NCBI RefSeq assembly: GCF_013305725.1
Contig: NZ_CP047883.1
Coordinates: 1,591,001 to 1,655,000, forward strand
Direction: 5' to 3'
DNA from: Streptococcus mitis
Lineage (GTDB): Bacteria > Bacillota > Bacilli > Lactobacillales > Streptococcaceae
Length of the DNA: 64,000 nt
Shown here: positions 1-9,494 of the stretch, piece by piece
Numbering within the stretch: the stretch's first letter is position 1
Layout: each line of letters starts with the position of its first letter
Position numbers and translations under genes: made by a program
Notes under the pieces: generated by a model
What the model was told of the DNA's origin: nothing
Seen by the model: only the letters and a program-made list of their open reading frames with translations
Database searches by the model: none

Positions 1-216
1 GACGAGGAACTCCAGCTCTACTTCGATCTCTTCTTTGGCACCATTCTAGATGCTGGGATTAGCTCCATCAATGACCTGTCTTCCTTAAAGGCTATCGAAC
101 ACATTCGTCATCTCTTCGTCCAAGCTCAATCCCTCACTCCAGAAGAAAGGGAAACTATGGGACGTCTTACCCAATTATTAATTGATACCCGTTACCAAGC
201 TTGGAAAAATAGATAA
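1..216 (+). CDS. C-terminal 71 residues of an unrecognised protein (5' end outside window)
   Basis: Frame 1 is open from the first base and ends at TAA 214-216. The visible 71 residues look alpha-helical and soluble, begin DEELQLYFDLFF and end YQAWKNR. I do not recognise the family. The frame is followed immediately by a strong bidirectional terminator shared with the convergent adhesin gene, which supports a genuine gene end. No function can be given from this fragment. Confidence 0.75.
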   Translation, partial: DEELQLYFDLFFGTILDAGISSINDLSSLKAIEHIRHLFVQAQSLTPEERETMGRLTQLLIDTRYQAWKNR

Positions 217-225
217 TCCACATAA

Positions 226-259
226 AAAACCCAACTAATCGTTTGATTAGTTGGGTTTT
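226..259. terminator. Bidirectional rho-independent terminator
   Basis: A perfect 15-bp stem (AAAACCCAACTAATC with its complement at 245-259) closes a 4-base loop. A and T tracts on both sides let it work on either strand. It sits between the + gene ending at 216 and the - adhesin gene ending at 307. Confidence 0.9.
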
Positions 260-306
260 CATTTATGAAATTGAATTCCTTTGTTTAATCTTTAATGATT
301 AAAACA

Positions 307-3300
307 TTAGTCTTCTTTTTTCTTGCGTGCCACAAGACCAAATCCGCTCAATACTCCAAGAAGTCCAAGAGCTGCTAGGCTTGAGTGATCTTCTGTACCA
401 GTATTAGGCAATTCCTTAGCTGATTTAGCTGGAGCTGGTTTTGATGGTTTCGCAGGTTCTGGTTTCACAGAAGGAATGATTTTTTCATAAACATGAACTG
501 TGTCACCATTTGGAAGTTTCTTAGTCTCTACGAAGCGGTAGCCTGGGATATCTTTCTTAGGTTGTTCACCGTCTTCTGTTGGATAGTTTGGAATTTCATT
601 TCCATCTTTATCCTTGAATGATGTCTTAACTTTCTCATAAACGTGTTCTACATCGCCATTTGGAAGTTTCTTAGTCTCTACGAAGCGGTAGCCTGGAATA
701 TCTTTCTTAGGTTGTTCACCGTCTTCTGTTGGATAGTTTGGAATTTCTTTACCATCTTTATCCTTGTGACTTGTCTTAACTTTCTCATAAACGTGTTCTA
801 CATCGCCATTTGGAAGTTTCTTAGTCTCTACGAAGCGGTAACCTGGGATATCTTTCTTAGGTTGTTCGCCATCTTCACTTGGATTTCCTGGAATCTCATT
901 TCCTTCTTTATCCTTGAATGATGTCTTAACTTTTTCGTAGACGTGCTCTGTATCTCCATTTGGAAGTTTCTTAGTTTCTACGAAGCGGTAACCTGGAATA
1001 TCTTTCTTAGGTTGTTCGCCATCTTCACTTGGATTTCCTGGAATCTCATTTCCTTCTTTATCCTTGAATGATGTCTTAACTTTTTCGTAGACGTGCTCTG
1101 TATCTCCATTTGGAAGTTTCTTAGTTTCTACGAAGCGGTAGCCTGGGATATCTTTCTTAGGTTGTTCGCCATCTTCACTTGGATTTCCTGGAATCTCGTT
1201 TCCTTCTTTATCCTTGAATGATGTCTTAACTTTTTCGTAGACGTGCTCTGTATCTCCATTTGGAAGTTTCTTAGTTTCTACGAAGCGGTAGCCTGGGATA
1301 TCTTTCTTAGGTTGTTCGCCATCTTCACTTGGATTTCCTGGAATCTCATTTCCTTCTTTATCCTTGAATGATGTCTTAACTTTTTCGTAGACGTGCTCTG
1401 TATCTCCATTTGGAAGTTTCTTAGTTTCTACGAAGCGGTAACCTGGAATATCTTTCTTAGGTTGTTCGCCATCTTCACTTGGATTTCCTGGAATCTCATT
1501 TCCTTCTTTATCCTTGAATGATGTCTTAACTTTTTCGTAGACGTGCTCTGTATCTCCATTTGGAAGTTTCTTAGTTTCTACGAAGCGGTAACCTGGAATA
1601 TCTTTCTTAGGTTGTTCGCCATCTTCACTTGGATTTCCTGGAATCTCGTTTCCTTCTTTATCCTTGAATGATGTCTTAACTTTTTCGTAGACGTGCTCTG
1701 TATCTCCATTTGGAAGTTTCTTAGTCTCTACGAAGCGGTAACCTGGGATATCTTTCTTAGGTTGTTCGCCATCTTCACTTGGATTTCCTGGAATCTCATT
1801 TCCTTCTTTATCCTTGAATGATGTCTTAACTTTTTCGTAGACGTGCTCTGTATCTCCATTTGGAAGTTTCTTAGTTTCTACGAAGCGGTAACCTGGAATA
1901 TCTTTCTTAGGTTGTTCGCCATCTTCACTTGGATTTCCTGGAATTTCGTTTCCTTCTTTATCCTTGAATGATGTCGTAACTTTTTCATAGATATGTTTTG
2001 TATTTCCTTTTTCGTCGATCTCAGTTTTAACAATCTTGTATCCTGGGATGTCTTTAGTTGGTTTAGTTCCATCTTCTGTTGGTGAAAGCGGGTTACCATC
2101 TTTATCAACGAATGAAGTATCAGGACGAACTGTTGGTGTGTACTTAGCTGTTACTGGTGTACCGTTCTTATCTACACGTTTAACTGTTACACCTGATGCT
2201 TTTCCTACGAAGTCTTTTTCTGGAGTAAATGTTACTTTACCATTTTCATCAATTGTGTAAGTTCCTTCGCCCGGTACATTCTTCTCAGTTGTGCCATCTT
2301 CGAATGTTGGTTTTACAGTTTCATCGATTTCAACTGGAACTTCCTTACCGTTGATTGTAACTTTTCCACCTTCAAATGTTGGTGTTCCTGATTGAGTTTG
2401 TCCTTTAGGACCTTCTGATTCAGAATCTTTTGAGGTTGGAGTTACTGGAACGACTACTGGAGTGTACTTAGCTGTGATTGGTGTTCCATTTTTGTCAACA
2501 CGTTTCACTGTTACACCTGTTGCTTGACCTGTGAAGTTCTTCTCTGGTGTAAAGGTTACTGTACCGTTCTCATCGATTGTGTATGTTCCTTCACCTGGTA
2601 CTTTCTTCTCAGTTGTGCCATCATCAAATGTTGGTTTAACAGTTTCATCGATTTCTACAGTTTTTTCTTCACCGTTGACTGTTACTTTTCCACCTTCAAA
2701 TGTTGGTGTTCCTGATTGAGTAGCACCTTGAACATTTGTAGTGATAACATCTGAACTTGTTGGTGTTGCTGGTTTTACAACTGGTGTGTAAGTAACCTTA
2801 ACTGGTGTGCCGTTCTTATCTTCACGTTGAACAGTTACGCCTGTTCCTTTACCTGTGAAGTTCTTCTCTGGGGTGAAGGTTACTGTTCCGTCAGGAGCTA
2901 CTGTGTATGTTCCTTCACCTTCGATAGTTACTGAGTCAACTGGATCTCCTGTTTTAGGATCTACCAATTTAGCTGGTTTATCTTCATCGATTTCAACAGT
3001 TTTTTCTTCACCATTTACAGTGACTTTGCCACCTTCAAATGTTGGTTTACCTGTTTGAGTTGAACCTTGAACATCTTCTGTTACAGCGTCTGTTCCTGTT
3101 GGGGTTGCTTTCTTAACAACTGGAGTGTATTTAGCTGTTACTGGTGTGCCGTTCTTATCTTCGCGTTGAACTGTAACACCTGTAGCTTTACCTGTGAAGT
3201 TCTTTTCTGGGGTGAAGGTTACTGTTCCATCTGGAGCTACTGTGTATGTTCCTTCACCTTCGATAGTGACTGAATCAACTGGATCTCCTGTTTTCGGATC

Positions 3301-6300
3301 TACCAATTTAGCTGGTTTATCTTCATCAATTTCAACAGTTTTTTCTTCACCATTTACAGTAACTTTTCCACCTTCAAATGTTGGTTTACCTGTTTGAGTT
3401 GAACCTTGGATATCTTCAGTTACAGCATCTGTTCCTGTTGGTGTTGCTTTCTTAACAACTGGTGTGTATTTAGCTGTTACTGGGGTACCGTTCTTATCTT
3501 CGCGTTGAACTGTAACACCTGTAGCTTTACCTGTGAAGTTCTTTTCTGGGGTGAAGGTTACTGTTCCATCTGGAGCTACTGTGTATGTTCCTTCACCTTC
3601 GATAGTGACTGAATCAACTGGATCTCCTGTTTTCGGATCTACCAATTTAGCTGGTTTATCTTCATCAATTTCAACAGTTTTTTCTTCACCATTTACAGTA
3701 ACTTTTCCACCTTCAAATGTTGGTTTACCTGTTTGAGTTGAACCTTGGATATCTTCAGTTACAGCATCTGTTCCTGTTGGTGTTGCTTTCTTAACAACTG
3801 GTGTGTATTTAGCTGTTACTGGGGTACCGTTCTTATCTTCGCGTTGAACTGTAACACCTGTAGCTTTACCTGTGAAGTTCTTTTCTGGTGTGAAGGTTAC
3901 TGTTCCATCTGGAGCTACTGTGTATGTTCCTTCACCTTCGATAGTGACTGAATCAACTGGATCTCCTGTTTTTGGATCTACCAATTTAGCTGGTTTATCT
4001 TCATTGATTTCAACAGTTTTCTCTTTACCGTCGATTGTTACTGTTCCACCCTTGAATTCAGGTTTACCTGTTTGAGTTGAACCTTGAATATTTTCAGTTA
4101 CAGCATCTGTTCCTGTTGGTGTTACTGGTTTAACTTCCGGTGTGTATGTAGCTTTAGCTGGTGTGCCGTTCTTATCTTGACGAACTACTTCAACACCTTT
4201 GGCTACTCCTGTAAATTGTGGTTCTGGCTTGAATGTTACTGTTCCATCTGGAGCCACTGTGTATGTTCCTTCACCTTCTACAGTGACTGAATCAACTTGT
4301 TCTCCAGTTTTTGGATCTACCAATTTAGCTGGCACTGTATCGTCGATTTCAACAGTTTTCTCTTCACCGTTAACCATAGCTGTTCCACCTTGGAATACTG
4401 GTTTGCCTGTTTGAGTTGCACCTTGAACATCTACAGTTTTAGCTGGTTCTGCTGTTGGTGTTACAGGTACGATAGATGGAGTATAAGTTGTAGAAACTTT
4501 TGTTCCATTTGCGTCCTCTGCTTGAACATCAGCAGGTGTAACATTACCTGTGTAAGATTTATCTGTTGGTGTGAAGGTTACTTCACCTGTTGCTGGATCA
4601 ATTGAGTAAGTACCTACTGGAGTTACTCCGTCCTCAGCATATGCTGGAGTTGTTTGACCAGCTGGAACTTCATTTCCTTCTTTATCAAGAAGCTTGTAAG
4701 AGTTCTCTTTGATTGGAGCAATAGTGTTTCCAGGAGCGAATGTTGGAGTTCCTTTTTGAGTTTCACCTTGGATAGCTTCTGATGTAGCTGGTTCTGCTGT
4801 TGGAACTACCGGAGTAATCTTCGGTGTGTAAGTTGTTTCTACAGCTGTACCATTCTTATCTTTAGCTTGAACGCGTACTGGTTGTACTTCACCTGAATAT
4901 GTCTTATCTGTTGGTTCGAATACTGCAACAGCTTTTCCATCTACAGTTTTAAGAGTGTACTTACCAATTACGTTTCCTTCTGGATCTTTAGCTGGTACTT
5001 CAGTAGCTGGTTGTCCATCTTCACCTAGAAGTGTGTAAGTAGATGGATCGATTTCTACAGTTTTTTCTTCTCCAGCAATTGTAGTTTTTCCTGCTTCAAA
5101 TGAAACTGGACTTTCTTGAGTCTTACCTTGAACATCTTCAGTTGTATCTGGTGTTGCTGTTGGTGTTACTCCTACGATGTTTGGAGTGTAAGTTGTAGAA
5201 ACTTTTGTTCCATTCTTATCTTCAGCTTGAACTTTAGCTGGTTGTACTGGTCCTGTGTAAGATTTGTCTATTGGTGTGAAGGTTACTACACCTGTTGTTG
5301 GATCTACAGTGTATTCCCCAACTTTTTTACCACTTGGGTCTAGAGCATCTACTGGTCCATTTGCTTCTGTTCCATCTGGATTTAATAATTTTACAGAACC
5401 CTCTTTAATAGGTACTTCTGTATTTCCTTCTGTAAATGTTGGTTTACCTGTTTGAGTTTCACCTTGTACTCCTGTTGAAGTTGCTGGAGCTGCTGTTGGT
5501 TTAACAGGTGTTACAGTTGGAGTGTATTTTGCAGTAGCTGTTGCTGTTACAGGTTGACCATTTTTGTCTTGACCTACTGGTGCTGTTAATGATACATCAA
5601 TACCTTTAGCAGTTCCTGTAAATTGTGGTTCTGGAGTAAATGTTACCGCTCCAGTTGTTGGATCGATTGTATAAGTTCCTTCACCTTTTACAGTTACAGT
5701 TGTTTCATCAGTTGGTTTTCCAGTTGCTGGATCTACTAACTTAGCTGGATATTGTGCACTTGGTGTTACTGCATCTGGCGCAGTTCCATCACCATCTTTA
5801 TCTACGTCAATTGAGAATTTAGGTGTTTTCGTTTGTGGTTTACCTTGGATATCTGTTGATTCTTCAGGTGTTCCAACGATTTGTTTTGGAGTTACAGTTG
5901 GAATGTAACGACCATCCATAGATCCTTTAGTTGCTAAGCCAGTTAATTGAACTTGTTCACTTACTAATTCTAGTTGGTCTTTAGCTTCACCTGTACCACC
6001 GACGATTTGGCGACCTTCATTACCCCAACCAGTAGTGTTACCATTGATATCTGTACGACGAATCGTAATACCATCTGCTGTACCTACAAAGTTTGCTTCT
6101 GGGATAAATTCTACATCTACATTTGCACCGTTATCAGTAATCTTGTATTTACCTTGCCCTGGTACAACGTAGTATCCATCAACTAGGTCAGCATCTGTTA
6201 CTAATGTACCATCTGGTTTAACGATTTGTGACTTGACAGTTGTATCAATAGCATTGTCTTTATCAAAATCATAGTTCTTTTGACCGTATGCGCTGAATGC

Positions 6301-8781
6301 TACAGTAGATGTTTGAGTAGCACCTTGTACATCTGTTGTTTCTCTCTTAGTTCCACGTGGTGGAATTGTTTGTTGGATTTGGAAATCTTCTACTTCACCT
6401 GAGTAGGCAATACCAGTAGGGGCCTTGACATCTGCTTTATCTAAAGCAATACGAAGACGTGTAGCTAATTTTGACACACTAGTATCCACGTTTTGAACTG
6501 TGGTTGTCCAAGTAAGGGTAACCTTACCATCAGCAGTCACTTCTGTCACACCAGCGGCTTCATCTTCATCGAATTTACCATTGTTGTTAAAGTCAATCCA
6601 ACCGTTAACGTAAGCTTTAGCTTCTCCGTCTAGGTGGGCATCGAAAGTCATTGAGTAAGTTCCATCGTTAACTTTTTTCAACTTATAGTTGTCATTTGGA
6701 GCAACATCATCACCCATCAATTGACGAGCGCCTTCATCCGCAGCACCGATACCATTAACGTCATCGTAGATAAAAGCACTTGCACCTTTAATTGGAGTTG
6801 TACGAACGTCAACGTCAGCTGGAACAGATCCTAGGTATGGTTGTTTTTGTCCATCAGATTTAGAAATAGAGTGGGCTACACGTCCGTATGATGCAGGAGC
6901 ATCCCCTTCGTCTAGAACCATAAATCCAAGCATAGAACCTTGTTGACCCGCAGCTAAGATGTACATACCAACATTTTTGGCATTACGCGTCATTACTAAT
7001 GGAGTAGAGAATCCTGATTGGCGGTGAGTTGAAACTGGTCCAAAAACTTGTGTCCCTAATCCATCTGTATGGTATTTGCCATCTTCTGCTTTCATCGCAA
7101 TAACAGTATCTGATGTGATTGTTGTGTTAAAGAATCCTGCAGCTTTGTCCGCTTTGAATTTTTCAAAGGCTTGTTTCCCTGAACCTTCAATTGAATGTGA
7201 CAAACCAAGTTGTCCACCAGCGTAGTCTTGACCATGTCCTGCTGAAGCTAATGTTCTTTTCTCATAAGTTACCGCAGTATATGAACGAGCTGTTTCTTGA
7301 TTTTTTACAGTTGAGTTTGACAACTCAGAAACCAATTCAAATCCATCACCATCTGTTGTATAAATTTCAGCTTCAGATGAACCAGCTTCTTCCCCTGTTA
7401 AAAATACAACGTTGGCTGGAACTTCTGTACCATTCAAAGTAGCTCTAACTGAGAATTCAACCCCTACGTTGGCTCCATCTTTAACAGATTGAATAACTGT
7501 TTTACCTTTAGTATCCATCCCGTTTGTTTTCGCAACAGAGTAACTTCCTTGGTTTACTACTTTTAATTCTGCTGGATCCCCATTTTTATACTCATTGACA
7601 GCATTTGCATCATAACCTGCTCCACCACGTTTTTTGTACTCATCAGTTGAGTTGAATGGCGCTAATTTAGTAACTGTTAAGGTTACAACATAGCCTGGAG
7701 AAATTTCTTGTGTAAACTTAGTACCTACTTGAAGTTTACCATCTGGGCCAAGATTTTCAATTTTCGCTTTCGGATTTGCAATGTCAAACCACTTGATTTG
7801 TTTTGTCAGACGTTCTGTGTTCTTATCTGCATACTTCTTCCAGTGGTTGATTTGCTCTTCTTCTGAAAGCGGTGGAGTCGTAACTGTATCGGCAACATCT
7901 GCTAAGTTGACAGAAAACTTGCCATCGCGACCAATACCTGCATTTTTCAACTCGTTGTAAACTGCAAGGATTGACTCATTCAAGCGTGCAAGTTGTGCTT
8001 CTACTTGCTCTTTGGTTACGCTCTTTTCAGCTAAAAGAGATTTTGTTTCAGCAAGAACTGCTTGGTTTTTAGCTACTGCCGCTTCAACAGCCGCTTTGTT
8101 TTCTTCCTTCACTTCCTTTTTAGAAAGTTCAGCAGTTGCTAATTTATTAGTCACTTCTGCTTCAGATGAAGCTTTGTCAAGTGCTGCTTTAGCTTCTGAA
8201 AGAGATTTTTCTGCTGGAGTAGCTTTCTTTTCAGCTTCAGCTTTAGCAGCTGCTTTTTCAGCTTCTAATTTTTTCTGTTGACCCATAGCATCTGATTCAG
8301 CTACAGCTTGACCCAATGCTGAAAGTTTGTCAGCTAAAGTATTCACATCCAATTGACTTGCTTCTGGATTTGAAAGTGTTGCTTTAGCTGTAGCTAAAAC
8401 TTCCTTAGCTGAGTTTACTACAGACGCATCTGCATTTTTAGCAGATGCTAATTTCATCTCTAAAGTAGCAACATTCGCTTCAAGAGCTGCTTTATTTGCT
8501 TTCTTAGCTTCCTGTACTTTAACTTCAGGTTTAGCTTCCGCTACTTTAGTTTCTGACTTAACGGCTTCCTTGTCTTTATTAGAATCCGCTTGATTTGCTG
8601 GGGCAGTAGTTGCAGCTACTGATGCTTCTGCACCTTGAACTTCCGTTGCTGATACCGCACCATTTCCAAGGAACATCAAACCAGCTGCAATTGCTACTGA
8701 TGCTGCTCCAAAGCTATATTTCCGGATACCATAACGGATGTACTTTTCTACTCTAAAATCTTGTTGTTGCTTGCCTTTCAT
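307..8781 (-). CDS. Giant LPXTG-anchored CshA-type fibrillar surface adhesin, 2824 aa
   Basis: Cell-wall anchored adhesin. The N-terminus has a YSIRK-type signal variant (YGIRKYSFGAASVA, about residues 18-31) and a hydrophobic segment. An Ala/Lys/Glu-rich, probably helical region follows to about residue 285. Next is a non-repetitive domain containing GEVEDF near residue 810, as in CshA-type N-terminal domains. From about 840 to 2240 there are 12 CshA-type fibril repeats, each opening with a VQGxTQ-like motif and closing with YTPxV; four are near-identical with a 113-residue period. Then come one degenerate and ten 50-residue MucBP-like repeats (KDIPGYRFVETKKLPNGD). The C-terminus is a sortase signal: LPNTG, hydrophobic segment, RKKKED. 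ATG 8781 has AAGGAGG 12 nt upstream. Known family role (CshA): binding to fibronectin and other oral bacteria; a role here is inferred. No internal stop or frameshift despite the repeats. Confidence 0.93.
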   Translation of the reverse strand: MKGKQQQDFRVEKYIRYGIRKYSFGAASVAIAAGLMFLGNGAVSATEVQGAEASVAATTAPANQADSNKDKEAVKSETKVAEAKPEVKVQEAKKANKAALEANVATLEMKLASAKNADASVVNSAKEVLATAKATLSNPEASQLDVNTLADKLSALGQAVAESDAMGQQKKLEAEKAAAKAEAEKKATPAEKSLSEAKAALDKASSEAEVTNKLATAELSKKEVKEENKAAVEAAVAKNQAVLAETKSLLAEKSVTKEQVEAQLARLNESILAVYNELKNAGIGRDGKFSVNLADVADTVTTPPLSEEEQINHWKKYADKNTERLTKQIKWFDIANPKAKIENLGPDGKLQVGTKFTQEISPGYVVTLTVTKLAPFNSTDEYKKRGGAGYDANAVNEYKNGDPAELKVVNQGSYSVAKTNGMDTKGKTVIQSVKDGANVGVEFSVRATLNGTEVPANVVFLTGEEAGSSEAEIYTTDGDGFELVSELSNSTVKNQETARSYTAVTYEKRTLASAGHGQDYAGGQLGLSHSIEGSGKQAFEKFKADKAAGFFNTTITSDTVIAMKAEDGKYHTDGLGTQVFGPVSTHRQSGFSTPLVMTRNAKNVGMYILAAGQQGSMLGFMVLDEGDAPASYGRVAHSISKSDGQKQPYLGSVPADVDVRTTPIKGASAFIYDDVNGIGAADEGARQLMGDDVAPNDNYKLKKVNDGTYSMTFDAHLDGEAKAYVNGWIDFNNNGKFDEDEAAGVTEVTADGKVTLTWTTTVQNVDTSVSKLATRLRIALDKADVKAPTGIAYSGEVEDFQIQQTIPPRGTKRETTDVQGATQTSTVAFSAYGQKNYDFDKDNAIDTTVKSQIVKPDGTLVTDADLVDGYYVVPGQGKYKITDNGANVDVEFIPEANFVGTADGITIRRTDINGNTTGWGNEGRQIVGGTGEAKDQLELVSEQVQLTGLATKGSMDGRYIPTVTPKQIVGTPEESTDIQGKPQTKTPKFSIDVDKDGDGTAPDAVTPSAQYPAKLVDPATGKPTDETTVTVKGEGTYTIDPTTGAVTFTPEPQFTGTAKGIDVSLTAPVGQDKNGQPVTATATAKYTPTVTPVKPTAAPATSTGVQGETQTGKPTFTEGNTEVPIKEGSVKLLNPDGTEANGPVDALDPSGKKVGEYTVDPTTGVVTFTPIDKSYTGPVQPAKVQAEDKNGTKVSTTYTPNIVGVTPTATPDTTEDVQGKTQESPVSFEAGKTTIAGEEKTVEIDPSTYTLLGEDGQPATEVPAKDPEGNVIGKYTLKTVDGKAVAVFEPTDKTYSGEVQPVRVQAKDKNGTAVETTYTPKITPVVPTAEPATSEAIQGETQKGTPTFAPGNTIAPIKENSYKLLDKEGNEVPAGQTTPAYAEDGVTPVGTYSIDPATGEVTFTPTDKSYTGNVTPADVQAEDANGTKVSTTYTPSIVPVTPTAEPAKTVDVQGATQTGKPVFQGGTAMVNGEEKTVEIDDTVPAKLVDPKTGEQVDSVTVEGEGTYTVAPDGTVTFKPEPQFTGVAKGVEVVRQDKNGTPAKATYTPEVKPVTPTGTDAVTENIQGSTQTGKPEFKGGTVTIDGKEKTVEINEDKPAKLVDPKTGDPVDSVTIEGEGTYTVAPDGTVTFTPEKNFTGKATGVTVQREDKNGTPVTAKYTPVVKKATPTGTDAVTEDIQGSTQTGKPTFEGGKVTVNGEEKTVEIDEDKPAKLVDPKTGDPVDSVTIEGEGTYTVAPDGTVTFTPEKNFTGKATGVTVQREDKNGTPVTAKYTPVVKKATPTGTDAVTEDIQGSTQTGKPTFEGGKVTVNGEEKTVEIDEDKPAKLVDPKTGDPVDSVTIEGEGTYTVAPDGTVTFTPEKNFTGKATGVTVQREDKNGTPVTAKYTPVVKKATPTGTDAVTEDVQGSTQTGKPTFEGGKVTVNGEEKTVEIDEDKPAKLVDPKTGDPVDSVTIEGEGTYTVAPDGTVTFTPEKNFTGKGTGVTVQREDKNGTPVKVTYTPVVKPATPTSSDVITTNVQGATQSGTPTFEGGKVTVNGEEKTVEIDETVKPTFDDGTTEKKVPGEGTYTIDENGTVTFTPEKNFTGQATGVTVKRVDKNGTPITAKYTPVVVPVTPTSKDSESEGPKGQTQSGTPTFEGGKVTINGKEVPVEIDETVKPTFEDGTTEKNVPGEGTYTIDENGKVTFTPEKDFVGKASGVTVKRVDKNGTPVTAKYTPTVRPDTSFVDKDGNPLSPTEDGTKPTKDIPGYKIVKTEIDEKGNTKHIYEKVTTSFKDKEGNEIPGNPSEDGEQPKKDIPGYRFVETKKLPNGDTEHVYEKVKTSFKDKEGNEIPGNPSEDGEQPKKDIPGYRFVETKKLPNGDTEHVYEKVKTSFKDKEGNEIPGNPSEDGEQPKKDIPGYRFVETKKLPNGDTEHVYEKVKTSFKDKEGNEIPGNPSEDGEQPKKDIPGYRFVETKKLPNGDTEHVYEKVKTSFKDKEGNEIPGNPSEDGEQPKKDIPGYRFVETKKLPNGDTEHVYEKVKTSFKDKEGNEIPGNPSEDGEQPKKDIPGYRFVETKKLPNGDTEHVYEKVKTSFKDKEGNEIPGNPSEDGEQPKKDIPGYRFVETKKLPNGDTEHVYEKVKTSFKDKEGNEIPGNPSEDGEQPKKDIPGYRFVETKKLPNGDVEHVYEKVKTSHKDKDGKEIPNYPTEDGEQPKKDIPGYRFVETKKLPNGDVEHVYEKVKTSFKDKDGNEIPNYPTEDGEQPKKDIPGYRFVETKKLPNGDTVHVYEKIIPSVKPEPAKPSKPAPAKSAKELPNTGTEDHSSLAALGLLGVLSGFGLVARKKKED
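475..1974 (-). repeat. Ten tandem 150-bp units encoding MucBP-like repeats
   Basis: Ten head-to-tail units of exactly 150 bp, within the adhesin gene. The same string TGGAAGTTTC recurs at 511, 661, 811, 961, 1111, 1261, 1411, 1561, 1711 and 1861. The eight units furthest from the wall anchor are almost identical (KDKEGNEIPGNPSEDGE version). The two nearest the LPXTG signal differ (KDKDGNEIPNYPTEDGE version). A degenerate eleventh unit lies at about 1975-2124. The homogeneity implies recent duplication or gene conversion. Confidence 0.95.
2767..4122 (-). repeat. Four tandem 339-bp CshA-type repeat units
   Basis: Near-identical 339-bp (113-aa) units at about 2767-3105, 3106-3444, 3445-3783 and 3784-4122, within the adhesin. 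The middle two are almost base-identical. Neighbouring CshA repeats (to about 6340 on one side, 2125 on the other) are clearly diverged, so these four look like a recent local amplification. Confidence 0.9.
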
Positions 8782-8889
8782 TTAGACCCACAACCTCCTT
8801 TTTTTATTTTGATGTCGATTTACAAATTTTTGATATCGAAAACTCACAGCTAACCTCAGATGAAACAAAAGATGTTAGAAGTGAAGCTT

Positions 8890-8930
8890 GATATCATAAA
8901 ACTGTCTATAACATACAACTTTATGATATC
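8890..8930. promoter_or_regulatory. Inverted repeat overlapping the adhesin -10 (candidate operator)
   Basis: GATATCATAAA (8890-8900) is repeated in inverse at 8920-8930 with a 19-bp spacer. One arm covers the -10 hexamer and the other lies just downstream of the predicted start. This is the usual geometry of a repressor site. The cognate regulator is unknown. Confidence 0.5.
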
Positions 8931-8951
8931 ATATTTCCTAGTCTATGACAA
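8923..8951 (-). promoter_or_regulatory. Promoter of the adhesin gene
   Basis: On the - strand, TTGTCA (8946-8951) is followed after exactly 17 bp by TATCAT (8923-8928), with an upstream TG forming an extended -10 (TGATATCAT). The predicted start near 8916 gives a leader of about 135 nt before ATG 8781. Confidence 0.6.
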
Positions 8952-9362
8952 ATAAAATGACTTATTTTTTATTCTAAATCTAAAATAAATATTTTCCAAA
9001 AATACAACAATTTTCAGACTCTTTAAGTTGTAAAATAAGATGTATCAAGCTATCATAGGTCACACACTATATTTCTTGTTCGATTGGTATATTAATTTAA
9101 ATTAACTTTGCATGTATATTTTATTTTCTTTTATTACAAACTTCCTTCTAATACAGAATACAATTTACTTGCTTCATTAAGTCACTCTCAAGCTCATTAG
9201 CTTTATTTTAAATCCCAGTCAATTAAAAGCTCTAGCTAGTTCATAACTCTAAAAATAACTATCTCTATTTTGGACAGAATAAAATAGATAGCAAGTAACA
9301 TTCCTTAAAAGAGAGGGACTTTCTATCCACTTCATTCTCCCTAACTGTGCTATACTTAATTT

Positions 9363-9466
9363 ATACTCAATGAAAATCAAAGAGCAAACTAGGAAACTAG
9401 CCGCAGGCTGTACTTGAGTACGGCAAGGCGACGTTGACGCGGTTTGAAGAGATTTTCGAAGAGTAT
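9363..9466 (-). repeat. BOX element, boxA-boxC type without boxB
   Basis: About 104 bp starting ATACTCAATGAAAATC and ending ATTTTCGAAGAGTAT, with inverted termini. It contains CGGCAAGGCGACGTTGACG, close to the classic boxA core of pneumococcal BOX repeats; the other half is boxC (CAAAGAGCAAACTAGG). It ends 28 bp before the hydrolase start. A longer in-frame TTG start for the hydrolase lies inside it and is an artefact of the element. Confidence 0.88.
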
Positions 9467-9494
9467 TAGTACATTCTTTGAGATTGGAGCTAGT

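Larger units (their letters stand above)
8782..9362. other. Adhesin upstream region (no gene seen)
   Basis: About 580 bp of AT-rich non-coding DNA between the adhesin start and the BOX element. It holds the adhesin promoter and inverted repeat (listed separately) and a leader of roughly 135 nt. GATATCA-like motifs recur at about 8829-8836, 8890-8897 and 8923-8930. From 8960 to 9362 I see no convincing ORF or RNA structure. Confidence 0.6.

Noticed and set aside
475..1974. Regular repeats that could suggest a CRISPR array
   Set aside because: Units are 150 bp, contiguous without spacers and code in frame for protein repeats.
2524..4414. Many + strand ORFs opposite the adhesin repeats
   Set aside because: They recur with the 339-bp period and are antisense shadows of the repetitive coding sequence.
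9444..9494. Longer start for the MBL hydrolase
   Set aside because: The extra residues come from the BOX element; ATG 9495 has its own ribosome site and fits the family.
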